Assembly: GCA_009746045.1 (NCBI GenBank)
Contig: RPFO01000213.1
Span: forward strand, 2,643,337 to 2,707,336
Direction: 5' to 3'
DNA from: Mesostigma viride
Lineage: Eukaryota; Streptophyta; Mesostigmatophyceae; Mesostigmatales; Mesostigmataceae
Length of the DNA: 64,000 bases
Below are positions 53,995-64,000 of this stretch, piece after piece. A model generated the notes under the pieces. That model saw nothing but the letters and a program-made list of their open reading frames with translations. It was not told the DNA's origin and did not search any database. A program made the translations under genes and the position numbers. The first letter of the stretch is position 1; each line of letters begins with the position of its first letter.

Positions 53995-54965
53995 GAGCAT
54001 GTGTAACACATAGCCCTGAGAAAGGGGCATCTATGGGTTTGTAATACAATCAGGGCTACAACCTGCAGGTGGAGGATGTACAACTATCACCTGCTCTGGG
54101 TGCACAAGGTGCACCTGCACCGCCATGATGGTTCATGCCTCCTTATCAAGCACAGGCACCCAGGGGGGGCTTGAGGAGAGGGCCTAGAAGGCCTGCATGA
54201 CATATGGGGTGGAAGGTATGTGGCTAGGCTATAGCGCTGGTGTACACATGGCATCTCAGCAGAGAGTAACTCCCTGCATAGGCGTAGCATGGCTAAATTC
54301 TTAATGCATCATCCATGGGAGGTCCCGTTGTAGGCTGGGCGCGGCTAAATACTGAAAGCATCATCCATGGGGGCCATTATGGGCGCACATGCGCGTGGGC
54401 CACATGCTAGGCTAGGCCTGACTAATCTACACTACTGGTATAGGTTCCCTAGTCTGAGGTGGCAGGGGGGGCCTGCCATGGCTTGTGGTCAACGTGGATG
54501 ACCGCCCCCCTCCAGTACACCGGCTTCCCCCCTGCGCGCTGCCGGAGCTGGAGGTAGGTCGGCCATAGCTCGCGTCGCCGCTGTTGCTGGGCCAGGGTCA
54601 AGTTGTCGTCCAGCGTGAAGCGAGTCTCCGAGAGCTTCTTGCGGCATTTAAGGAACGCCAGCTTGTCCCCCATGGACTTAAAGGTGAGAAGCACGGGTGC
54701 CGGGCCAGCCTTACCCCGCGCGCGGGGGTCGAGGCGGACAGCCGACATGTCCAGCTCACTGGTCAGTGAGTTGCATGGGGGCAAGAATGTCGCGCTTAAG
54801 TGCCGTGAGAAGGCTCGTCGGGGTCTCACTTGCCGGCTGGTCGAGGTGCTTGACGATGACGTTGTGGCTGTGCTTGTCGATCTAGCTCGGCCTCCTCGCG
54901 AAGGTCGAGGGCTTGTTGCTTGAGTTGTGCCGCGATGGTGGAGGTGGTGGAGGTGGTATGATGCT
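53995..54965 (-). mobile_element. third ORF1-only relic, 5' truncated
   Basis: Minus-strand ORF 54829-54449 encodes LDMSAVRLDPRARGKAGPAP, DKLAFLKCRKKLSETRFTLD, DNLTLAQQQRRRELWPTYLQ and PVYWRGAVIHVDHKPWQ: the RRM/C-terminal part of ORF1. It is joined directly to the 3' UTR shared with the other two ORF1-only copies and to the hairpin CTCCCAACGGAG (complement at about 53987-53998). The upstream end (54890-54960) still shows EEAELD-type sequence in another frame. Confidence 0.7.
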
Positions 54966-55014
54966 TAAGCAAGTGACTGGATGCATGGGTACGTGACCGG
55001 TAACCGGCCCCTTA

Positions 55015-55690
55015 TTTCTAATTAATCTCGTGTCCCCGTTGGGGGACCACGGAGTACTTAATTCCCCAACTTCGTAGGAGTTAAGATATTACTACATATA
55101 ATATAATGGACGTCTCACCCCATGCATGCAAGAAGACGTCTTAATATAATGTATACGCGTTGTTGTGGTATCTCTTCATGTTAGCGTTGGCTTTGTTTGG
55201 TGCCTTCACTCTGATGTAAGTAATTATAAATTTTAAAATGTATATGTCCAGTGTACGTAATAAGCTAGTGATGCCGTATTATACGGTAAATACGCCGTAT
55301 TATATACAATATGTACGGGGCGGGCGGGGGGGGGGGGGGGGGGGGGGGGGGGTATTGCCGTATTTTGTATATAATACGCGGTAATACGCCTATAATACGC
55401 ATAAACTATAAACGTAACTCGGCAATACGCTGAGGTTTGGCCCGGCCGGCCATATTGCCGCCGGTATTGCCGTATCGCCGTATTGCTGTACTACATAGCT
55501 CACAGCTTATTAGTCTAAAATATGGGCCTTAATTGTTCTAAGGCCTCGAGCTAATCTTGCACGCAAATTATATGCTGATACCATATCAGTGCTTTTTGTA
55601 TTTCCTAGGGCCCTGGCACAGTATGTATAGCTAGTCTCAGTGACAATGTAGTCCGCCCAACGCTGCTTATCCTGCATATCTGACCATATC
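55015..55690 (-). mobile_element. LINE 3' UTR interrupted by simple repeats
   Basis: CTCGTGTCCCCGTTGGGGGACCACGGAG at the 3' side and ATATGGGCCTTAA..CTTGCACGCA, GTCCGCCCAACGCTGCTTAT at the 5' side are complementary to 39530-39835. Between them (about 55140-55500) lie the GTTAGCGTTGG repeat, a run of about 30 G (55324-55352) and many AATACG/CGTATT words. Confidence 0.65.
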
Positions 55691-56159
55691 TGAGACTATT
55701 GTTACTAAAGAGCGGACGTGCAGAATCTCGGGCAGTCGATGGCCCGGCCCGTCACGGGGACTGAAACGGCGACCTGAGACCGGGAGGCAGGTGCAGGAGC
55801 TGCTGGAGATCGAGCATCGTATGTACTGCCTGCAACCCTGCGCAGCTCCCATCGCGCAGTGTTCGCGTCCCTCCTGTGGGCGGCCGAGCCCGGTATGGTG
55901 CATGCTGTTAGCTGTAACAGCCCTGGTGGAGGCAGATCAAGCGTGATTAATTGCTGCGAGTGGCTCGTGTCCGTACGTCTAAGCGAGGATGGAGGACGAG
56001 CAGGGCGTTCCATACATGCACATTACACGAGGGCGCGCGCCGGCTGTGCAGGCTGCTGAACTACTCAGCCGCATGCATGTACTATATATTATAAAAATAT
56101 AATTACGTACAGCAGAGTGAAATCACTCAAACCAAAGCAAACGCCCATGCAGCTATAAA

Positions 56160-57110
56160 CCTATATACAGAGCCATTAATAAGCACGTGACTGCGTCACG
56201 TGGGTGCCAATACAGAGTAAAGGAACCTTCAACCCTATATACACATGCAGCGAGAAGGAGGGAGGGCGCCCTAGCTTCTCTCACTGCCGCAGGTGGGCAG
56301 GCCACAGAGCCATGTCAAAGCTCTATACTACGATAAGACCAATGGAAACGCCTAACGGGATCGGAACCTAATAGCCCTGCTGCACCGCAAAATCAGCCCG
56401 CGTACGGCGGAGCATGATGTCAGCCATGGCCCGAGTCAGCGCCACCGACAAGCGCTGACGCCAATATGACGTCCAGGTCCGCGCCCGGACCATGGGGCCC
56501 GCTGGCCCTCCAGGTCCAGCCGGTCCTCCCGGAGCCGGCAACACTCCTTGAAGAATTAAGGCGGAGGTCAGGGGCCCCATGGCCCCAAACTCCTCCAGGA
56601 CAAAGGGCACCACACGATGGTGCCCGACGTCGCCGTAGGCCAGGAGCTTGGCCCGCTCCGCCCGGTCCGCCGGCCGTGTAACCTGCCGTGAGGGAGGCCC
56701 CAGCCACGTGGCTATAAGAGCCAAGGGCCGCGCCACCGAAACGTCAATAAGCAGATGCCGGCCACCCCCCTCAAAGTCCAGCACCACGATGTCAGGCCGG
56801 TGGTTGGGGGAATATATAGAAGGCAGCGCCATCCGCATCCTCGGACCGGATGTTCGCGTGGGGGAAAACCGACCGAACCCGCATGGCGAGCACCACCGGC
56901 AGGAGGACAGTGTGCAAATACAAATACCAATTCTGATTCTGTTGGCCCCCCATGCAGGCAAGGTAGTGAGTCCCCGTGGGATCCAGCGGCTGCCCACAGC
57001 TACCACAAGGCCGCCCGGCCGGAACAAGCAAGAGGCTGCGGGGCAAATAGCTGGTGCCGGAGCGCCACCGAGTAGTGGCACTATATATGTACCGGCCCAT
57101 GATGGCCACC
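56160..57110 (-). mobile_element. C-terminal part of a LINE with restriction-like endonuclease
   Basis: Minus strand: a CCHC knuckle C-GS-C-GQPLDPTGT-H-YLA-C (about 57015-56960), a helical stretch (LHTVLLPVVLAMRVRSVF) and the frame 57081-56368 with NHRPDIVVLDFEGGGRHLLI, DVSVARPLA, AYGDVGHHRVVPFVLEEFGA and WRQRLSVALTRAMADIMLRR. A CCHC finger followed by RPD..V-D..LIDVSV is the arrangement of R2/NeSL-type restriction-like endonucleases, an established hallmark. The 3' UTR ends with the palindrome GTGACGCAGTCACGTG (complement near 56183-56203). The RT part is absent. Confidence 0.75.
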
Positions 57111-57119
57111 TGTGGTACA

Positions 57120-58515
57120 GGGGTGGTTGGATCGAGCTAGAGGCTGCCTGCTCCTCAAGAACTCGGCCTCATATGCCGTGCATGGCCGTGGCCCGTGGGA
57201 CTCCGCGTCGACGTAATTGGTCACGCGCCGGGACGCGACGTGCGTACAAATGCAGTAATGCACATGGCCCCAACCAGGTGCATATATCGTTGGCATGCCT
57301 TGGCCAGCTGCCCTACATACTATGGTGGTGCCATTGCATGCAGATCCCGCCGTCAGACTGCTGGCAGGGGGTCCGGCATCGAATTTGGCAGCAGCCGTGT
57401 GCGTCATCACTAGTTCCCAGCAATAATGAGTAACGGGTTAAGTACCTGTGCATGGGAATGATTGCATGGGAGAGGCCTTTATGCTTCGAGTGCATGGGGG
57501 ATGTGGCACTGCATGCGCCAGCCGGACCGCGCCAGGCCTGAGTGGGCCGGGCGGCGGGGACTGCATATGGGCGTGTTTCTGTTGCAGGAATCGGGATCCT
57601 GCATGGGCTAGCCAAGGGGGGCCGGTGCACAGGCGGTGGTCGTGCAGGATTGACCCCCTCTAGTAGAGCTGTATGTGCTCGAGCATGCACTAGCTGTGTG
57701 CTGCATGGGTGGGATCGAGCCCGAGGAGCCCATGTTTGGGACTCAGCCCTATAACGACAGCCATTTAAGCTCTCGTCAATGACACGCAGTGCCGGCGTGG
57801 GATGCTAGCTTTGGGAAGTCTGCCGGCGGGGGATGATTCCGCCGGCCCTATACTCCATGCGCGGTGCCAGGTGCGACGTAACTATACGACTTCTTGCAGG
57901 GCGTGTCGCTCCCATATGTACATGTCTATAGAATTAAGCGCGGGCATAATGGCGCCATGCACTTCAAGTTGGTGGATCGAACACTGTATCAGACATGCAT
58001 GGGCCTGCGCATAAAGCAATCAAGCTCTTGCGGTTGAAGTGTCACGGTGGGTGTGACTGCGGGCTGAGGATTTTTCCCCCGCTTGCGGTGGAGTTCAGGC
58101 ACATTGGCAGAATTGGGCTTGCATGGCCGGGACGCGACTGCTCCGGTCTATCCATCGATCCATGTTGACCGCGGAGTGGCATAAAATACCGCAGCTTCGT
58201 AGAAAGAGTCGGCAGGGCGCACTCCAGTGGACACGCGGGGGCCCTGCTAGTTTTGGGCAACGCGCCATATTATCCAATTAATGAGTTTCCGGTTTTGATT
58301 GACCGTTGAAGCTGTTTCCTGCGTTGGAGGATAGGTCAGACGGCGGGGGGCACTCTAGTTGACACAAGTTAGGACCTTGCGGGCACCTGCGTTCGCAGGT
58401 GCAGGGGAGGCGCACTCTAGCGGCCACACTATATAGGGCTTAATTCCCGCTCTATGCAGCCACTCCAGCGGCGGTCAGGGACGGCCACCGTTGGAGATAT
58501 GTGGGTGTTATATAT
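57120..58515. other. mostly anonymous stretch
   Basis: No exon supported. Three degenerate copies of GCACTC(C/T)AG(T/C)(G/T)G(A/C)CAC occur at 58218, 58343 and 58409 and a fourth partial at 58460. The left side (57120-57420) may still be LINE sequence, since it is continuous with the preceding element. Confidence 0.35.
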
Positions 58516-58518
58516 ATC

Positions 58519-59290
58519 CATTGAGAATGATAATTAAATTACGGAGGTGAGATGGGCATGCAACATAAGGAAAAAACCGAAAAGAAGAAGAACCCTGAAG
58601 AAATTCAGAGGAATCTGACACGGATATCCAAGGATCACGTCAGCTGCACAAGGTACAACTAACTACATCACAAAACTACGACACGCAGCAACATTGCCCA
58701 CTGCCCACCATGCAGGCCTGGGAGCTAGGGATCTAGACCGCATGCAGGGGTCGCGACAAATTAAGACGGCCCGGGTGCGGCGGAATTGAACACATCATGC
58801 AGCCACGGTGCGAGTGAGGGCGAGTGACAGGCGCTGCCGCCAATATGAGGACCACGTGCGGGCAGACCACGGGGCGGTCTGACCCTCGAGGTCGAGACGG
58901 TCTTCACGGCGCTGGCAGCACTCGTGGAAAAACTCCGCTGTCTTGCAGGGCCCACGGCCCCGAACTCTCCAAGGACAAAAAAGGGGATGACCCGGTGGGG
59001 CCCCAGGCATTGCCGTAGGAGGCAAACTTCAGTCGCGCTCAGCCACAGCGGCAGCAGTGCTGGCATCCACAGCCTCCGCCGGAGGATGTGGCGACCGGAG
59101 AGCGGCCGAGCCACGGAGACATCGATGAGCAGGTGGCAAACCTGCCCGTCGGAGTCAAGCACGGTAATGTCGGGGCGGTGGTTGGGTGAGTAGTAGAGGG
59201 CGGCCCCATCCGCGTCCTCGCACTTGATGGTGGAGTGGGGAAAGACCGACCGCCGGAACCATGGCGCACACCACCCGGTCGATAAATATT
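58519..59290 (-). mobile_element. RLE-LINE fragment, tandem copy A
   Basis: A minus-strand copy of the endonuclease region: LDSDGQVCHLLIDVSVARPL and PHRVIPFFVLGEFGAVGP in broken frames, preceded at the 3' end by GAGAATGATAA..ACGGAGGTGAGAT..GGCATGCAACATAAGG. Unit length is about 772 bp. Confidence 0.7.
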
Positions 59291-60020
59291 CATTGAGAAT
59301 GATAAATTACGGAGGTGAGATTGGCATGCAACATAAGGAAAAACCCGAAAAGAAGAAGAACCCTGAATCTAAATTAAGAGGAATCTGACACGGACATCCA
59401 AGGATCACGCCAGCTGCATAAGGTACACTGCATGACTAACTACATCACAAAACTACGACACGCAGCAACATCGCTGCCGGCCCACCATGTAGGCCTGGGA
59501 GGGATCTAGCTAGACCGCATGCAGGGGTCGCGACAAAGTCGGCCCGGGTGCGGCGGAATAACACATCATGCAGCCACGGTGCAAGTGAGGGCGAGTGACA
59601 GGCGCTGCGGCCACCAATACGAGGACCACGTGCGGGTACGGACCACGGGGCGGTCTGACCCTTGAGGTCGAGACGGTCTTCACGGCGCTGGCAGCACTAG
59701 TCGTGGAAAAACTGCGCTGTCTTGCAGGGCCCATGGTCCCAAACTCTTCAAGGACAAAGGGGATGACCCGGGGGGCCCCACATTGCCGTAGGAGGCAAAC
59801 TACTTCAGTCGCGCTCAGCCACAGCGGCAGCAGTGCTGGCACCCACAGCTAGCCGCCCGGAGGATGTGGCGACCGAAGAGCGGCCGAGCCACGGAGACAT
59901 CGATGAGCAGGTGGCAACCCTGCCCGTCGTATAGCCAAGCACGGTAATGTCGGGGCGGTGGTTGGGTGAGTAGAGGGTGGCCCCATCCGCGTCCTCGCCG
60001 GCACTTGATGGTGGAGTCAG
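59291..60020 (-). mobile_element. RLE-LINE fragment, tandem copy B
   Basis: Same orientation and order as copy A, with many small insertions of 2-6 bases (TAG, GCTA, CCGG types) and deletions. The copies differ enough that they were duplicated some time ago, or inserted separately at related sites. Confidence 0.65.
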
Positions 60021-60740
60021 TCTTTGCCCTTATGTGCTTTCGGCATGACATACACACTAGTGTGATGTGACTTGCCTCATCACATTGGCATTGCGGGCAA
60101 CCTGCATGCATCTGACTTAAAGGATTTTTATCAGTTGAGATCACTTGTACTTTGCCGCCGAAACGTCACATTGCAAAACCATCACAGTTGGCGGGTTCCT
60201 TCGTCCGGACTTGTCCATTTTCGCCGTCTAAAGGGGCCTTACGCCCAGCTTACGCCTTCAAATTGGGCCATACCCGGGTTAAGTTGGCACCCAGGCTTAA
60301 GTTACGGTCGCCGCCCAAACTTCGGCGTCGTAACTTAACGCGGGAACGTAAGCTTAAGAATCGTAACTTAACGCGGGTGTGAGTGTAGGTAATCGGCTGC
60401 CTGCCACGTGTGAATCACCCTGTACTGCCTTCAAAATCGCACCGAGATTCGCGGGCACTGATGGCACCGAGATTCGCGCGATGACTATCAGGACTGAGGT
60501 GAAGTGGTGACTGTGGAGTGGTGCCACTGGCTGGTGACTGTGGAGGCGTGACAGTACCGGCATTTTGCGCGTGTTTCTTGACATGGTGACGCAGCAATGA
60601 GCGAAGGCACAGAACTTGTTTCATACATGCGCTCATCAATTGCGTAAGGCCATGAACAGTGGTAACATCGCTCGTGGTTCGCTTTCTTCGACGGTCGACG
60701 GTAAATCTGCCTAGGTACGTACGTAATTCAAACACACAAC
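60021..60740. other. upstream region of the second SAM-type gene
   Basis: No exon supported. Inverted and direct copies of GTAACTTAACGCGGG (60329, 60363) and CTTAAGTTACG (60295) lie at 60290-60375, and CACCGAGATTCGCG is duplicated at 60440 and 60465. The promoter of the gene at 60741 should lie here; no TATA box is obvious. Confidence 0.35.
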
Positions 60741-60902
60741 ATGGCGAATTACGGGGCCATTGCACCTACCGGGCTGCCGACAGCTCATGGCCCGTCGGAG
60801 TCGGCGCCTCCGCAGGAGAAAATTCACTTTTATGAAGACAGAATCAAGGAGCTGAGCTCCCAGAAAGACGCTCACAAGCAAGCGCTGAGCCTGCTGGGCC
60901 AG
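60741..60902 (+). CDS. second SAM-type gene exon 1
   Basis: 54 codons, ATG to LSLLGQ, donor GTAACG. Differences from the first gene cluster in the first 15 residues; the QKDAHKQALSLLGQ end is identical. Confidence 0.9.
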
Positions 60903-63852
60903 GTAACGTGGGAAAATGAATGTAGCGGGCCGGGATCATGATCGGCCAACGTTGTTGCAGACGTACTTGGCTGGCCAGGTTCGCCTCTAGCGCCGCGCGC
61001 AGCGGTGTACTGCACACAGTCAGATTGCCTTTAAGCTTGTTATACCAGGGCACGTATGACGTTGGTGAATTCCTTCTTTTCCAGAAAAGCGTCGAGCGCA
61101 AGCAGGAGTACTGCAGACTGCTTATAACTCCATTCCCATGATCCTAAGCTAGAGTGGCAACTCTTCAAGTAGGATTTGCAGCTTTCTGTGCACTTGGCTT
61201 ACAACCGATAGAAAATGTTTTCATCGAAGGCAAATTTTTCGTTGCATCTCAAGCATAAGAAAATTTGAAGCCCATTATGCTGAGCCTTGCCCAAACCAAG
61301 CCTTGCGGAGCTACGTATTCCCGGCCCTTTAACACTATACAACTGGCCAGCGCTGTCGTGTTTGGTGCTCGCAGGCCGAGTCGCACCTCAAGGGAGCCAT
61401 GGAAGATCTCTCGAAGGCCATGACAGCTGCGAAGGTGGACGTTCTCGGGGATTGTAAGTAAGCAATGCCTGTGTTCTGACCTTACCTAGAGCTGTTGCGC
61501 AGAAGTAAATTATTGCCATATGTCGTCCCGACTGAATCTGATAATTGCACATCTGGGGAAGGAGGTGGCTGAATTCGCAGACGATCTCTGGCCAAAAACT
61601 TTTTCACAACTGTGGATCCAAGTTTAGGTCAAAACCGTGGCACCCACGGACATCCACTCCTGCTCCACTCTCCTCTGTTGCCCCGTATATCTTCAATTTT
61701 GACCCACCCACGTACTGAAGACTAGATACCATCTGGCCAATTTCCCTTGAGAACTGAGAACCGGAGGTCTTAACCTGCGTGTGCCCCCGACTGGCCATTC
61801 ACTTGCCCGTGAGTGTGTTTGCCCGGTTTTCACCCCTGGTTCAGCTGGCAGCACACCCCTTTCGCCATTTCAGGAGTTATCCCCTGTTTAGCCCCCTGCA
61901 ATCCCCTTCCGCTTTTACCCCCCATACTCGTTTGCCATTTCTCCTCCAAACCGTTCACTGACTGTCCGCTTGGCAAAGCGCGCAAGCCATCCGATGTTTT
62001 CTGCCTCGACAGCAAACGTTGTATCACCACTGTGATTACACCGCATTCTTGGCATTTGGGCAGCCCTTGAGCTGTGCTGTGGCATCTGGTGAAGGATCGG
62101 GTTTTCTAGCTCTGATGATGTCGTAATCTCCGGTGGTTGGCCACTCCACTGATTTGGTCGGGGGCCCATGCATTCTGATGGGTTGGATCCGCATCAGGCG
62201 GGCGGAACCGGAATGCATGGAACCTGTAATTGGCTACTTGTTCTTTTTGGTACTGTAAGGAAACAAAGGGTTGTCCTGTGGGAGCATGAACGTTGGCACC
62301 GGTTGTGTGCTGGTTGTCAAATTCGGAACATGTGTGTTGGCACCTGGAGTCTTCATAGTCTCACTTGGGCTCCCAGCTGGCTGGGGCATATACGTACATA
62401 TGTGTGTATGTATGTATGTGGGCGGCTCTTTTCAGGAGGCTCTTGCTACATAGCCTGATGGCCAGAGCTATATCACCGAACAGGCTATACTGCTTGTGAC
62501 AGTTCCAAGCAAAGTCTTGGAGGGGATCAGCCAACCTTGGACGTGTGTACTCGCTTGCTTAGCGGATCATGTTTTCATTAGCCAAGCTCACTTTGCCCTT
62601 TGTGATGTTGTGCTTTGTAGGAGCTAGGTTGCAGTTCTTTGCTTCTTTGGCTTGATGCTTCTTTGGCTTGAATGCACGGCATTCAGCTTTGTAGCTTTAG
62701 CTTCTGTATCATAGCAAATTCTTAGCATGGGTTGGTTGTTCAGAATCTGAATCAGGCAAGTTACCGAATATGGTATTTGGTGGCTGGTATAGATCGCAGC
62801 TTGCAAATGCCGTCTTACATCATGCGTTCGATCCTGAATGTTATATTTGCTTTCTCCTAATCACCGTCTGACGCGGGATCGGTCACCCCTACACCCCATG
62901 CAGTTGGTCCTCGCCGCCGCGGCGTTGGTCTTTTTGGCGGAGGGCTTGTCGACCGTGCGTCCGGTGAGTGCACACCCCTGTGAAATGTATCCCTCAGGTC
63001 AACACGTTTTCGTCGAAGATAAGCAGTTACGTTGAATTAGGCCGGTGGCAGAATAGATGCACAAATTAGGACAATCGATACTACTACATTCATTCATAAA
63101 TATTTTGCATGTCGGGGTATATTCTTAAGTCATGGAATAAATTTGGAAGATTTGAAAGGGGGTTGGCTTGCGATAATGGTGACCACAGAAGTGAGAGTGG
63201 CACCACTAGCGAATCAAGACACGGGAAGATTTCAAAACAGTAAAGACAAATAACCAAGCAGAAAGCTTGTTGTCGTTTTTATATTCTGAGGATACCAAAT
63301 GTTACCTTTTTTCTTTGGGTGTCCATCCCACCAGGGGGGCTCGTCCCTGTGCCATGAATGGCAGAGTCCGTCATTCTATGTTTTGATCCCTTTTTATCAT
63401 GAAAAAATTTACTAAACTCTATGTGGCTGTTCAACCATCCACTTGGTTTAGAAATTTGGGTTGTTGATCGCAGTTGAACAAGAGCCGGATGCTGTTATGT
63501 TCACGTGTACGCAGGCCAAGAAGCTGTGGCTCTCTGAGCATAGTTTGTAGTGACTCAGATGGAAGAATAGGCGTGACAGCTAGGTTAGAAAGTTCACGAC
63601 CTGGAACAGACTGATTTTGGTAAATAGAATCTATTTAAGCTCGGAGATATTCTCAAACTCGTGTGGACTTGCATCCGCATCTGCCCCGTGCAGGCATGGC
63701 TGAGTCAGCCCGGCTTCACAGCGCCAAGCAGCACACGGCACAGGCCTCGCAGGCCATGCAGCAGGCCTTGCGGCTGTCCCCCCAGATGCCCCTGACACCC
63801 GAGGCCAGGCTGCCCGGGGGGGCGGGCGGCTTCATGAACTTCATGATTGATG
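60741..63852 (+). CDS. paralogue of the SAM-domain gene, 3' part outside window
   Basis: Exons seen: 60741-60902, 61375-61453, 62904-62963, 63694-63852, all in phase with GT..AG borders. Product: MANYGAIAPTGLPTAHGPSE, QEKIHFYEDRIKELSSQKDA, AESHLKGAMEDLSKAMTAAK, FGPRRRGVGLFGGGLVDRAS, AKQHTAQASQAMQQALRLSP and GGAGGFMNFMID. Exon sizes equal those of the gene at 42169 except exon 3 (60 instead of 51 nt). The coiled-coil and SAM exons, if kept, lie beyond 64000. Same strand, about 18.6 kb start to start: a tandem duplication later separated by retroelements. Confidence 0.85.
61375..61453 (+). CDS. second SAM-type gene exon 2
   Basis: Acceptor GGTGCTCGCAG, AESHLKGAMEDLSKAMTAAK then VDVLGD, T|GTAAGT; 79 nt. 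Confidence 0.9.
62904..62963 (+). CDS. second SAM-type gene exon 3
   Basis: Acceptor CCCCATGCAG, donor GTGAGT; 60 nt. With the preceding T it reads FGPRRRGVGLFGGGLVDRAS. Confidence 0.75.
63694..63852 (+). CDS. second SAM-type gene exon 4
   Basis: Acceptor GCCCCGTGCAG; encodes MAESARLHSAKQHTAQASQA and MQQALRLSPQMPLTPEARLP, GGAGGFMNFMID, then G|GTGCGT; 159 nt. Confidence 0.9.
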
Positions 63853-64000
63853 GTGCGTGTGGGCTGGGTGTCCTAGTGCTTCATGAGCTTAATGAGGGAT
63901 GGCGCATGGCGCGTGTGTGCTGTGTTTCTGACTCATGAACTTAGAATGGAAGTTGAGGCCTGCAGGTCGCCCTGTCGTGTGTGGCAGTGAGATATCTGGA

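Noticed and set aside
56648-57433. Plus-strand frame of 261 codons
   Set aside because: Antisense to the RLE endonuclease region, which carries the CCHC and RPD..LIDVSV motifs on the minus strand.

Overview
This is eukaryotic nuclear DNA. There are no bacterial-style operons; coding sequence is in short GC-rich exons with GT..AG borders separated by long introns, and most of the rest is retrotransposon debris, foldback elements, minisatellites and simple repeats. The G/C-ending codons, repeat-filled introns, and a fungal/algal TRP-like channel beside LINE relics best fit a green alga (chlorophyte). That is an inference: no rRNA, tRNA or organelle marker confirms it.

Genes. I assembled three spliced genes on the + strand from exons whose reading phases fit exactly. 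(1) 4510-24949: a 13-exon model (3408 nt, 1135 codons plus stop) with a signal peptide, about nine membrane segments and a long Ser/Arg-rich tail. Its motifs match the TRP-like/FLC channel family (PF06011 type). (2) 42169-51696: an 8-exon model (882 nt, 293 aa) with N-terminal helices and a C-terminal SAM domain. (3) 60741-63852 and beyond the right edge: a paralogue of gene 2, with its first four exons at the same intron positions. A probable single-exon gene for a small Cys-patterned protein lies on the minus strand at 40880-41269, upstream of gene 2.

Layout. 1-500 is the 3' end of a retroelement. 500-4500 is anonymous sequence with a 650-bp perfect-looking foldback element. 4.5-25 kb is gene 1; its introns hold hairpin MITEs, nested TTAA-flanked elements, two 26-bp minisatellites and a very large CT/CCG/CCCCACA simple-repeat tract. 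25.6-40.6 kb is a retrotransposon graveyard: two ORF1-only elements, several 5'-truncated non-LTR reverse transcriptases, and insertions inside insertions with readable target-site duplications. 40.9-51.7 kb holds the minus-strand gene and gene 2. 51.8-60.1 kb is a second graveyard with an ORF1-only relic and three C-terminal pieces of a LINE with a restriction-like endonuclease. 60.7-64 kb is gene 3.

The most interesting observation is the ORF1-only retroelement at 27579-29569. It has target-site duplications and 3'-end signals shared with the reverse-transcriptase LINEs nearby, which resembles mammalian HAL1 (half-L1). Very short insertions consisting of little more than a 3' hairpin and a TTAA tail suggest this hairpin is the retrotransposition signal.
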